NCBI GenBank assembly: GCA_964304625.1
Contig: OZ199838.1
Location: forward strand, 16,864,001 to 16,928,000
Length of the DNA stretch: 64,000 bases
Direction: 5' to 3'
Source: Kudoa neothunni
Taxonomy: Eukaryota > Cnidaria
The notes below the pieces were generated by a model. That model saw only the letters and a list, made by a program, of their open reading frames with translations. It searched no databases and was not told where the DNA came from. This document shows positions 1-11,959 of this stretch, in pieces. Both the position numbers and the translations under genes were made by a program. Within the stretch, counting starts at the first letter, position 1. Each line of letters begins with the position of its first letter.

Positions 1-1813
1 TATTTTAATATATTGATTATATGTTTTTATCACAAATAAATTTATAAATAAATTTTGCTTTTGCTATAATATCTAATTTCGACTTGTTTATTGTGTAGCT
101 TAGGATCTCAGCACAAGCGGCACATCCGGTTTATCCGTACTAAGGGTGATTGTTGACAAACTGTGCGGATCTGTTCATAAAACAGCTGATTTACAGTCCA
201 TTATATTTTCAGTGAAAATACAATGGGGCTCAGCTACGCGACCATGGAGAGGTCTCTGCGATCGATATAGAACGTTAGTGGCGTGTTTCGATAATTCGAA
301 GGGTGTGATAGAGAATCATCCAGCTAAAAAGTACTTTGATGGATTGGACAAGAACGAATGTGTTGTTGTAGTTGAATTTTTCAAAATATTTTCCGATTTC
401 TGTGATCAGTTGGAGCGGGTGAAGGTACCATCGTCACATGATGAAATTCGTTTAAGTTTCGTGTTTTATATTATCGTTAGGTTTTTATTGTATTTCATCG
501 TATCAAAGCAATGATTAAAAAGCCACATAAAAATCTTACGGGCGATTATTGCATGCATTTGGAAAGTTTATTGGACGAAAAAGACACACAATATATTGAT
601 ATCAACCATAAAATCGCGGCTTTTCTCCACCCAAATTTTAAAAAATTCAAATTTATTGTGTAGATCTGCGAAATAAAGAATTAAATTTCGTGATAAACCA
701 CGTTGAGTCGTTTTTTCTGGCATAGCTGAACCAAATTATCTACTTAAAAAAGAATTTGACGGTAAATCATTGCTTTTAACAAACATTGAAAAAAATTAGA
801 CTTAATCCCAAAGAACCCCATCCTTTGAAAAACCACTCAATATGTTATGAACTGGATAGTGACTCAGAAGATTTTCAATCAGAAATTCAACTGTACATCC
901 GAGAAAAAGTCAACAAAGTTTACGAAAATCCGCTCGTTTATTGGGAAAACTCAAAGACAGAAAATCTTAAAAAATTGCAACTAACGTGTACAGCCGACCA
1001 GCGTCCAGCTCAATGTCAGAACGGACGTTTTCATACGCTGGAAAAATTTTATTCATGCTAGATATAGATTTGAACCAAACACGTTAAGAAAATTAGTAGT
1101 TCATACTAATAATATTAAAAATAAGACACTTCTGGAATAAATTTAATTCACTCCTCTTTATTATGTGTTATTTTGCATTATCTCAAAAGCAAACTGAACA
1201 GGCCTAACTTAGTGTTGTGTCCAAGTTTAGCAAAACGTTAGCAAGGGAAAACACGTTGACACAAAAAAACAATGATGATGAAAAATGGATTACTCAACTA
1301 ATTACTAGGTTTGTGTACAGGGCTGGGAAGAGATTATGTACATAACACTTAGCCACTTAAAAAATTCATTTCTTATTATTAGACTTATAAAATTAGGGTT
1401 TGAAAGTATTTTTGTCATTCTAAACAAAGTTTAGACAGATTTGACAATAGTGTAACTTAATATAACGAGATTATGTTTCTTAAATCAATTTAATTATCTT
1501 TGAAAAGAATACTAATGTCAAATTTTTATTTGGTAAAAAATATGAAATTATGACATATGAGGTATCATACCTCAAAAATTCCAGTAAAGCAAGGTTAGAA
1601 TCATAATTATTTATATTCAATGTCTCATATTTTTCTTCGCTTAAAATTTAATATTAATTTCATATCTAAGATCTTTTTGGTAATGATAAAGTATGCGGCT
1701 CCCGAAAACGACCTCTTAGGCATGATTTTCGAATTTCATTTTTCATAATTGTCCATAATAAAATAAAAGAATTTTTCATCCGAACGCTGTCGAATACACG
1801 TGCAATCTCCATT
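1..1813 (+). mobile_element. hAT transposon relic, copy 1 (cut by the window edge)
   Basis: This is the 3' part of a decayed hAT DNA transposon; its 5' part lies outside the window. Open stretches at 146-514 and 786-1061 match the middle and C-terminal regions of hAT transposases. Near 990-1050 another frame reads VYSRPASSSMSERTFSYAGK, the hAT dimerisation motif, so a frameshift separates it from the preceding residues (NPLVYWENSK). Bases 1-1212 match the reverse complement of 14584-15795 with no difference or length change that I found, frameshift included. Similarity to that copy continues less well to about 1813. The gene is dead. I did not identify terminal inverted repeats for this family. 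Confidence 0.8.
1213..1347. mobile_element. 135-bp insertion with TG...CA ends, solo-LTR-like
   Basis: This segment is present in hAT copy 1 and absent at the same site of copy 2 (14584-14589). It is flanked by CTTAG on both sides (1208-1212 and 1348-1352), a 5-bp target duplication. Its ends are TGTTGTG and CATAACA, nearly inverted repeats beginning TG and ending CA as in LTRs. No coding content. It could be a short solo LTR or a small MITE; its sequence is not that of the Gypsy LTR at 32189. Confidence 0.5.
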
Positions 1814-3224
1814 TTTTCAAGGAATATTGAATTGTTTTCTAATTTGTTTTGATAATCACTCATAAGTTGGTTATTCTTCATATTTTTTAGCATATAAATA
1901 TAAATTTTACAATATCAGATTTATTTATACATGTTTTATTGGTTTCAATTGTGAACAGTTTAAAAACGAGGACAACCACGTGCTCTCAAAATGCATTTTC
2001 ATAATATTCTTAGGACTGATGAGTTTTTTAAAAATAAATAAACGCTATTTTTTAGATAAACATTTAATTTCAATAGGTAAATAATTAAAGGTTGATTATA
2101 TGAAGTTATTACTTTATTCGAGGAATTTTTACGTGTATGTTTAGTATAACATTCGATAACCGTAAAAATGTTGTCATTAAAATTCCAATAATTGTTATTA
2201 TTATACATTTATTAATTTTAGTCAGTTATATGTGTACCGATCAAAATAATAACCTTAGTTAAGATATTAAGTTTACACTTAGTAATATTCTCAATTCGTA
2301 TATTTTCTCGAATTTGTTGTTACTAAATTTCGACAAATCCAAAAACTTACAAAACAATAAAAATATAACATAATATTTTTTTCCAATATATTACAGATAC
2401 TGCAATGTAAAACAGTTTTCGATTGTCATTTTAAAAAATTAGGTTTCTGAGTTTTAAAAATAAAAACTGAATAATTTCTTAATTTCTAATACAAAATTTA
2501 ATAAAACAAATTTTACTACATCAATATCTACATTTAAAATTTCACCGAATATTTTTATTGTTGTGAAAAATGGGATGTTTTGGGGAAATTTGCGAAAAGT
2601 ATATTTTTAAAGTTAGTTGATATATAATTGCAATATATAAATAATAAAAAATCTAAATATTAATAATAAATAACTTTTGAGTTAATAACTAAGAAAGAAA
2701 CAAAATAATTAAATATTTGTTGAAAAAAACGCATTAAAGTTTATGCGGGGCTAAAGGATATAAATTTGCGCAATAAAAATTAATTTTCTTGTGTTTTCTT
2801 CATATCTATCACTTTTTCTATTTTTTTATCACTTAAAAAGTTAATGGTGCACATATTTTCCGAGACAGTCCAGAATTCGACTATAAAAATCTCCTCCGGC
2901 AAAGGATAACGTATTAGATTGCACTTTAAGAAAGTTTAAATAATTCGGAAACGAAAATATGACACTGACCTTAAATTAATCGGCGTTGATGCCGGGACAA
3001 GAAATTGTTAACTAAAAACCAGGGCTGATACACTCCTGCACAAAAATGATCATGATTTGAATTTCGAAATCAAAATCTACAAAGTTTGATGCTTACAAAA
3101 ATTAGTTTGACTGCTTCTATAGATCAATTTGAAACATAATATTTTTTGGAATGTTATAAAGAAACGTCTCTATGCGAAATCTTCCTCAAGCAATGCTGAG
3201 CAGTTCTCGCTAGCACCTTATAAA
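1814..3224. other. AT-rich interval without recognised genes
   Basis: Very AT-rich with many poly-A and poly-T runs. The only open stretches are short (1999-2208 minus, 69 codons) and resemble nothing I know. No repeat ends or RNA gene were seen. Confidence 0.5.
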
Positions 3225-5107
3225 TAGAGTTGGAAATTGTCGATTTAAACCGTGGAATTTTCGAAAATTCCCCTGTTTTTGTAGCATTAGACACGTTCGA
3301 AAATGGAAATGAAGCGATGTTTTAAACCAATTATTTAATGGAATGGAGTGATTTAGAAGCTACTGCTGATGTACTAATATGTAGATATTGCAAAGTGTTG
3401 ATACCTACGAAACAAAATTGAATACAGGAGCACGTTAATTCTCAAAAACATTGTTCCATCAAGCCGAATTTGTCGGAAATAAACCCTCTAACTAATATAT
3501 TTTATCGAGACGCGACGAATTCAAATAAAATAGAAATGGATATGGTTAAAATAGTTGCTTTTAATGGCCTCCCATTTTCTTCGATTAATAAAGAAAGCAC
3601 TCTAAGGAAATTTATTTCAACGTATTGCCCTGCGTTACGGTCCCTATGCTATCTGAAGGAAAATATTTAGTTGAAAAGCATCTTCCAACGATATATAAGG
3701 AAGCTATTTCCACTATTAAACTAATGATGTCTGATTTACGTTTTAGTTTAATAATTGACGAGTCCCCGATGCTAAAAACCGACCAATTTTTAACACTTTG
3801 GCCTACTTCCGTGATAGCTCCTCAGATAGACGCAAAACTATTATGTTAGATTCTTCGAGACTTATACAATGTAATTCTGTTATTGTTGCTGGCCATTTGT
3901 CTGAAATTCTAAAATGATATGATTTAGATTGGAAAAATTGTATCGCCATTATTTCTGACTCGGCATCTTACATGAAAAAATATTATAGCGAGTTGAAAAT
4001 TATGTATCCACATATCGCAAAAATCTCTTGTTTTTCACATATTCATGGAACTGTTCAAAAAGCCGATGACCTTTACTTTAAGGATGTTAGAAATTTTCAT
4101 CCCTACTGTCAAAAAATAGGAAATCGAAACATTCTTTTTTGATTTACTTTAAAAATAATAATTTCTTTAATTATATAAAGCAAGTAAAGGAGTATTATCC
4201 AACAGTTGTCGACTTGTTAATAGATGTAAAAGGAGACAAATTTTGGGCAAAATTTAATGAATTTCTAAAAATAGACGTAATTGATCTTAATGCTTTTTAC
4301 TTTTGTTTAAATATTTTAATCGATGGACTTACTCCATTTTTTGATTTTTCAAAAATAATTGAAACCGAAGAGAATTGTATCTCGAAAATTTATGACTGGG
4401 TAGAGAATGACTTCGGAATCAATTAGAACTATTCGCCAAAAAATTACAAGAACATTATTGATCTCATTCCATTTCAATGTAGAAATAATCTTCTTTTTAA
4501 ATGTGAACATTTATGCGACAAAATTATTAATGAACTAAAATGTTCAATATCTAAAAATCTAAATGAGTGTTGACCCTCAAATACATTTTGGAAACTTTGA
4601 AAAATCTCGATTCAAACGATATAATTTCAATTGAACATTTGAATGTTGATGATCTTTGTTACTTTTTACAGATTGAAGACAGGCAACAACTTAAGAATGA
4701 ATTCGAATCGTTATGTAAAGAGACGAAAGATTTAACAAGATCAATCGATCCCAACTTTTGGAAAACGGGATCAAATGTTTTACTTATACTTTGAACACTT
4801 TGTCAAGATGTATTGACCCTGCCAAAGTCATCAATCAATGTTGAAAGGAGTTTCTCAAAATTCTGATACGTTTTTGGAAAAGAAAGAATAAATTTAGGTG
4901 ATGATCGCCCTACAATATTGGCGATGCTAAATTTCAATGTTCCATGATGATTTTTTTAATTCATGATTATCGAATCTATTTTGTTTCTTTTATTAAGCGT
5001 TTTTCTTTCTTAAAAGTCGATAAAAGTCGAATTTGAAAATTTTTTTATTTCGATCAATAAATAACGTCGATTTACAAAAAAATGAACCTCGAAAACCTCC
5101 AACTCTG
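3225..5107 (+). mobile_element. hAT transposon relic with intact 8-bp target duplication (CGBP1-like transposase)
   Basis: A complete but dead hAT element of 1,883 bp. CTTATAAA flanks it at 3217-3224 and 5108-5115, the 8-bp duplication expected of hAT. The ends are imperfect inverted repeats: TAGAGTTGGAAATTGTCGA on the left, and CAGAGTTGGAGGTTTTCGAG when the right end is reversed. Inside, on the + strand, are a zinc finger near 3385-3455 (CRYCKVLIP then a two-histidine pair), LIIDESP near 3757, IISDSASYM near 3950 with a following C-x-x-H, and the C-terminal dimerisation motif SSINVERSFSKF near 4830. Many stops and frameshifts interrupt it. The layout resembles the hAT transposases from which CGG-binding protein 1 derives. 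Confidence 0.88.
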
Positions 5108-6246
5108 CTTATAAAAATATGGCAAGCAAACAATTTAATTATCTGATAAAATATATCACTCATCGTTTGATGTGTTCATGAATAAAAAATACCAATCTCG
5201 CGCTAAATATTTGTTTTACCGTACTAAATTAACTAGTTATCCATGTAACGGATATCAAAACAATATTTGAGAAAATAAATATTTTAACGACCGATAAAAC
5301 AATCAGCTAGGTTCCCTTATTAAGTAAAATCAGTAAATTTTAGAGAAATAAAACTTTTTTTTGAATGACTAAAAATTTATTGTAATCTCACTAGAATACA
5401 ACAAACATCTAAAACAATTGAAATTTAAAATGTAGACATGCGTAAAACATGGTATCGGTATCGGCGAGTACTGAAATTTGGAGAATTCGTACTCCTTTTA
5501 AAAAATGTGGTATCGGTGCAATCCTACCATTTAGTGTTATCAGCTAATTCTTTAATTTCGTCATCAAATAGCATGTGATTACGTGATCCCCTCTGATCAA
5601 TCTCTTTTATTTCATTTAGTGTGAATTTTCTCAATCTTCTTTTGCATACCCCAGTGTGGTATCTCCAACATATATTTTCGTTGTTAGAATAATCTTTAAT
5701 ATACATATATTTGTTGTAAAAAAAATTTCTTCCATTTCAAATGGTTTTTAGATGTAATTTGGTTTATTGGAATCAATCTTCTCTAACGTTGCGCTGGCGG
5801 CAAAGCTCTTGCACAAATACATCCAAATCAAGGTTGTTTCCTAACGTGCACACTGGATGTGCATGCGCACTGCTAGGTGAAATTCGCCATGCAGTTTCGG
5901 GAACTGATTTATTTAATAAATGATTGGAACAATAATAAATACTCTATTTAATAAATAGTATTACCATTATTCTCCTAAATCTTAATATTTATTTCGATAT
6001 TACCCTATAAACAGTGTATCGTAGAAAAACTTTTGATCCAGTTAAAAGTTCTGATTAATTTAACACATCGATATGAGTTAGATAACAAAAAATTTGTTTA
6101 GATAAAATTTTTAATAACCTGAATAATTATTTTATAGTCTAAATTTTACTATCTGATAATGAATGAATCACAATATCCACAAATGAGTGAAATTCGGGTC
6201 AATTGTATTCCGAACCGTCAATTGGTAGATCTTTTAATTATCAACC
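5108..6246. other. Intergenic interval upstream of surface gene 1
   Basis: No gene supported. Two 60-codon open stretches (5524-5706 minus, 5741-5923 plus) show no family features. The part near 6150-6246 must contain the promoter of gene 1, but I see no clear TATA element and no block shared with the 5' flanks of genes 2, 4 and 5. Confidence 0.4.
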
Positions 6247-9200
6247 ATGAAAATAGCTGGATTTATCTACCTTGCTTTAGGCATCTTTCTGAGTTAATTT
6301 TAATACTAACGTAAGTTTAGGTGTTTTAGTATCAAGCAAAGCAAATGTTAATGGAAGTCCACGTCCTCCTACTACACTTGCAGTTACACCTCCAACGAAA
6401 ACACTGAAATACCAGATTTTGAAAGGTTCGGGTGCTGACCAAGACAAAATTAAACTCAATCTTGGAGGTTCTGATTATGGAAATGGCCAAAAGTGTCATA
6501 TAATGCGATCTAACGAAGCAGAGATTACAGTGGATACTAGTAATGCATTACCAGCTGCGTTTGCAGAAATCGATACCTGCACTGCCAACGTTATCGAGAC
6601 TGGGGTTGAAGTTAGTAATAAATGTGTTGTCAACTGTGACACTACTACGAATACTATTAATTACAAAAAGCTGTCACCAAGAACCAAATACATATATGTC
6701 TTCGTCGGCGCTAGCGCAGCTAATGTTAAAGACCAAGTTAAAGGAGCAGGATCAAAAGTATTCGGATACTCAATACGTAAATCCGTTTTATTTAATATAA
6801 AAATAAATTGAATTTAGCTTTATTGGTTAATCCGCAAATTAGAGTGTCTAAGGACACTACCGACAATGATAAGCTGAAATTAGCAGCAATAACATGTGCC
6901 CGTGTAGATTGCCCTATTTATTATAAAGATATTAAATATGTAGATGGTACCAAGGGGGCAGATTGTATTACTGAGACTTCAGCAAATAAAGTTGATTTTG
7001 ATTTATTGTTACCGCATTACGAAATGAGGTGCGAAAATTATCCCAGTTTCTTTTACAATATGCCTAATCAATATATGAAGGAAAAAATAGCCATCTACGA
7101 GCCTCAGTTTTATATTGTAGACAAAACTGAAGGTAAAGTCGGAATTAAATTCACCAATTCTCTATCATCTGAAATATGTCTATTCAGCCTTAAAAATGCC
7201 TTAACTGAAACCGAGGGTCAATCATATACGTCTGCTTGTGGTGGTACTGATAAAAGATGTTATGCTCCTTGTAAGTACGTCGAACTTAATGGCATTAGGG
7301 GTAAAAAATTTTACAATATTTTGATTCAAACCAGACATCACGACATAAAAGCTACTGGAGATAGTTTGGATGGTTACAAACAAACTAAATTTGGTACTTC
7401 TTATATTAACACGCATTATTTATTATTTTCGTTAGCAATTACTGAACCAGCTGGAGGATTGCTTTCTGCTTACACTGAGGCTGGTGTTTCGTTTGATGGT
7501 ACCCCATTTAAAGAAAATACTAATCCACAATTTTCGACATGTACTCTCAAACACTATTTTGCAAACAAAATCACACCAGGATCTCCAACAGAGACAACGT
7601 GCGACGCTAGCAGTTCCAGTAATGGTTCAGATGGTAACCAATGCAAAACTGATTGCACAACAAAATTGGTGATTAAACAACTTACAGCGGGAAAAGCCTA
7701 CATGATTGAAATCACATTTACAAGTACCAATACTATTCCAAATAATTTCAAAGAACATATATTCATAAGAACAAGTAAATCATTATATTTATTTTATAAA
7801 ATAATGAATTATAAAGATAATGGAAATGGTAAAGCATATGGAGCTACTGATCCTACGAAGACAGACACGACAGTCTCTCTTACAGCTATAGCTGTCACCA
7901 CAACTGAAGCAGATCAAAAGAAAGAAGAACCTACCTGTGAGTATTTGGTAAGTCCGGCTGGATTGGACAGCTTTTTCCACGCGAAATGCAATGGCAATAC
8001 CCCATGTAGAGGAATTTGCAGTGAACAAATTACGATAGAAGACCTTGAGCCAAACGAACCTTATGACATCAGGGTGATCGCGGATAAGGATTACGGCATA
8101 AAAGATTACACAAATATACGAACAAGTTATTGAAGTTATAATTTACTCTTTAAATTTTTAATAGCATTGACAACATTAACGATAACACACAAGATCACAT
8201 TGGATGGTTTGTCATTGAGGGCACGATTAAATTCTTTGGATCCAAGTGCAACTTGCAGTTATACCATAAAAAAGAAGACTGGTAACGATTACACAGACTA
8301 TTACACATGTCCAGAGGTGCCGAAAGTAACGACACCTGTTTCCCCTCCAGTAGCACCAACACCCCCTTCGGCTCCTACTTCCAGATTAAGTTCTGCAGAT
8401 CTCAACATAGCTAGAATTGCTCTACCAATGGTAACAGATGGTGGTCTAATCCCAACAGCGAAATCTTCAGTTCCAGATATTTCAGATACACAGCTTGCTG
8501 ATGTCGCTAACAACATAAACCAATGCTCATCAAATCCGCTTTGCAATTCCATAATATTTCCCGAGTATGAAGCAATAAATTCATACAAAATTGTAGTCAC
8601 AGCTATCGGAAAATCTTCAGAAAAAGAGCATATCGTAGAATCAAGTACTACAATTAACGCTTCGATGAACGATACTATTAAGAATTTCTTAAACGAATCT
8701 TACATTAGGTGCACCACAAGTAAACCCAACTGACTCCTCAAAATTGATATCAGTCGTCATTACACGTGATGGGAACAATTTCATTGTAACCACCACACTT
8801 CCAGCTGGCATGAACGATGAATCAAAATGCAAATGGGAGTTACGTAACAGTAGTGTCAAGTCTAATGCAGTAGTAAGATCTTGCATGAGAAGAAACGTGG
8901 ACAGATGTGCTGCTTTTGTGACCTGTAAAGAATTCAAAATAAATAATTTACCTGATGGAAATAACTATTATTTGACTGTTTACAGTGCTCAAGATGATAC
9001 AATTTTTGGCGGTGTTGACATACAACAAGGTATATTATTTGTTCACAATGTAATTTAATGTTATATATCGTAGGAGCAAAGAGTAGTTCAGGGTGAGCTA
9101 AGTAATATTTTTTTATTTAATTTAATATTTTTTAGGGATAAAACCAAACTTATGTAAACAATTATAATTGCCGATATTTGAACTAACCGTTTTATAGAAT

Positions 9201-9276
9201 CATTATTACGTGTGTTGTTGTGGTTGTGGTCGTAGCGATTGTTGGAATCGTGGTACTGAAGAAAAAAAGAGATTAA
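6247..9276 (+). CDS. Surface gene 1: modular cysteine-rich type I membrane protein (880 aa)
   Basis: Unrecognised family. Ten exons inferred by GT-AG rules and comparison with the four paralogues: 6247-6292, 6321-6776, 6818-7393, 7436-7774, 7817-8125, 8165-8644, 8709-9029, 9074-9092, 9136-9153, 9198-9276. Exon 1 plus the start of exon 2 gives a signal peptide (MKIAGFIYLALGIFLS, then VLVSSKA). Exons 2-7 hold about seven modules, each with C-x-[YFW]-x-[IVL], a second Cys, then a C-x(2-5)-C pair and a Y-x-V-x-V strand, suggesting fibronectin III-like folds. Exon 6 has a proline-rich hinge (TTPVSPPVAPTPPSAPT). The last exon is one helix (IIITCVVVVVVVVAIVGIVV) and the tail LKKKRD. The protein is probably displayed on the cell surface with its modules outside. 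This is the most divergent paralogue. Its first intron is only 28 nt with a TACTAAC branch site, and two micro-exons (19 and 18 nt) replace the single 28-nt exon of genes 2, 4 and 5. Confidence 0.85.
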
Positions 9277-10318
9277 ATTAATTTTCGTTAATTATAGTTT
9301 ATAGGTAGTATTTATGATAGAAATTATTCGATCACGTTTCATAGCATGCATTATTTGATATTTTAAGTTATTAGCTGAATTAATTATTTTTTTCTAATTA
9401 TGTGATTTAAAAATTTTTCTCTCCGTTTTATATTAACTTTGAATTAGTTTTTGTGACTCTAACTGTAGTTATAATTTTTATTAATTTCAAGTCTGATCAA
9501 ATTATGTTAATGAATTTCCGGGTTAAAATATTAATATCTTCAGTTTTATTTTATCGGAAAAAATTATCATAAAAAATTTAAATTAGAAAATTTTCATTAT
9601 CTAATTGCGCAAACTGCCCATCTTCACACGGGATTTATAAAATTTTATCATAGAGGAATAAAGTGAAAAAATAAATAAATATAAGACTCTTGATTAGCCC
9701 TGAGGAGAGATTAAATAAATTATATATATATCATACATTTAACGACTATGATGGCACAGTAAAAAATTGAGATCATTTCAGAGAGATAATGAAAGTATAA
9801 AAACCTGAATAAATCGATAACAACTTACGATAATTCATTTTTATTGCTCAAATTAATCTTTATCCGACACATTTTTATACACTCTCTCCTCAAAACTGTT
9901 GTGTAGCCCCTTAATATAAACAAAAATATGTTAAATAATTATATAAAGTAAGATTTCAACCTATACATGAACTCTTGTCGCTTAAAATTAAGCCTAACAG
10001 TCGCTATAATGAACTTTTCATATTTTTTATATATTAAATTCCACCTATAGAACTTATAAAGTGTATTTATCAAGCCAAGTATACTAAAAGTTCCAAAAAT
10101 AAGGAATTTATTTTAGGACACATCTACTTTAAATGTACAGATAGTTAAACGATAAAAAATGTATATTGAAATCGTGGATATATAGCTTAAGGTTGAACTA
10201 CTATAAACGTTCTAAACAACTTGCAGAAGTTCAGTATAGATAAATGTCGCGGCTAAACTACAGCATGTGTGTACCAACTTTGGAATTCGATGAGAACGCT
10301 TATTAAAAATCGGCAATA
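9277..10318. other. AT-rich interval 3' of surface gene 1
   Basis: It holds the 3' untranslated region of gene 1 and then featureless AT-rich DNA. No gene, RNA or transposon end was recognised. Confidence 0.45.
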
Positions 10319-11250
10319 TATTTAATTTGTATATAATATCAATAAATATCTACAAAGTATGCTTAATTCTCGTTTATAATACTTCCTTCGAAAAAGGTAG
10401 TCTGATATATACTCAGGCAAGGTTTCTGGGGTTTCGTTTGTGGCTTTTTTGTATTTAGGTTTAAAAGCGCCCCAAATAGACTCAATCCGGTTGTTGTGGA
10501 CTTCGTCACTTGAAACAAACTGTCGTTTATAGATAACTCTTCCATGAACGAAGCAAAAACTTTCCAATCTATTGTATCCGACCCAACCTTAAGTCCATAT
10601 TGTGGATCTTTCTTCTGCGTTTTCAACTATGTTCTCAAGAAAATTCTAATTCCTGTAACGGGATATTTTAAAAAAAACTCACAACTTTCTTCTATTCCCC
10701 CAATTAACCAGAATTGTTTGTTCTTTAAAATTCTCCCTGCGTTGTATTTTCTTTTGAAGGCAGCAGTCTCATCGATTTGAACTACAACGTGCTTGCCTCC
10801 AATTTTTGTGCACTTTTTATCCAATTTCGAAGCCATCAAATCTCGAATTACACTCACCAACCTGTTATGGTAAAAAAGAATGCGATATCGACACGATGTT
10901 GTATTTCTTCATTGGTGGCGCTGGGACTTCGGACAGTGTTGAGGAGAAAGGGAAAAACATTTCCACAATGGAAGTTTTGATAGTTAGAAAATATTATATT
11001 CACCAATGTCCTTCCTTGCCACCATTTTCATTATCGAGCCACAAAAACCTTTAAGCTAACACCTCAAAAGTCCAATATTGATCATAGTTTCAATTGTATA
11101 ATTTATATCATCTCGAAGATAATCATAATAAAGTATTGTTATGGTATCTATACTTTCCAATGTGAATTCTCTTTTAAACTCGACATGGCGCGAAAATTTA
11201 CCGAGAATATGCAATACCTTCCGAAGCCAGTACATGTATTCTATAGTTTT
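10319..11250 (-). mobile_element. Merlin (ISXO2/IS1595-like) DDE transposase relic, copy A
   Basis: On the minus strand the reading frames spell an ISXO2-type transposase. An N-terminal region contains CGSIMKMVARKD (about 11040). The first catalytic Asp follows in VVVQIDETAAFKRKYNAGR (about 10780), with WLIGGIEE after it. The C-terminal block has HNNRIESIWGAFKPKYKKAT, ending near 10319. The two catalytic blocks are in different frames around 10620 and other frames are mixed upstream, so it is a pseudogene. Eukaryotic Merlin elements carry this domain; decay and the AT-rich context argue against bacterial contamination. Terminal repeats were not located. Confidence 0.82.
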
Positions 11251-11292
11251 GCCATTTTCGTGAGCAACAAGGCATTAAAATCATTTATGTAC

Positions 11293-11319
11293 CTTTTATT
11301 TATTTATTTATTTATTTAA
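11293..11319. repeat. (ATTT)n microsatellite
   Basis: About six tandem copies of the tetramer ATTT in otherwise AT-rich DNA next to Merlin copy A. No function is implied. Confidence 0.8.
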
Positions 11320-11959
11320 TACTTACATTCTTGGAAAATTTTTGCTAAATATTAAGATAAAATTTTGTAGAATTATAAATATAGGTTTTTGAATTTTTCC
11401 TATTCAGTGAATCGCTTAAAAACTTACATATAATTTTTATAGGTATCATTTATGATGGTTTTTCCAAAAAAGTGAATTTTTAGTTAATGATTCAAGAAAC
11501 TTTTCTCTATGAAACTGGTTGCATAATACAATATTTTTCATGTTTAATTATGTATGATAATTGGAAAAAAAAATTAAATAAAATATTTACTAATAAAGTA
11601 ATAACACAAGAATTTAATGCTTTCGGATTTTTTTAGAAATTGTTTCTGATGTTACAAGATTTTTATGTTTCCGCATTATCAGTGAGCTGACAGTAATCCT
11701 GTTCCTATGCTGTTAACGCTGTACGAATTAGTTCCGCCAGGTGTTTGTTTGTGAGGAAGGGATCTGCGATGCTTCGACTTTACAAACTTCATCGTTGAAT
11801 ATTTAGTTCCTTTTTAAATTAATTTATACACTAACTTTTTTATTGTACCAAAAATGTTAGAAAAAACACTTAGTCAACAATGTGGCCCGCAGAACTAAAA
11901 GTAATGCCCACCACTGATTCAACCGATATATAGATTAATTGCGTGTAATCCCTAATTAA

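Noticed and set aside
1666-1893. Minus-strand 75-codon open frame next to hAT copy 1
   Set aside because: It overlaps sequence weakly shared with 14225-14300, where it is not kept open; no family match.
5524-5923. Two 60-codon open frames on opposite strands upstream of gene 1
   Set aside because: Short, without recognisable motifs, splice partners or homologues in the other gene flanks.
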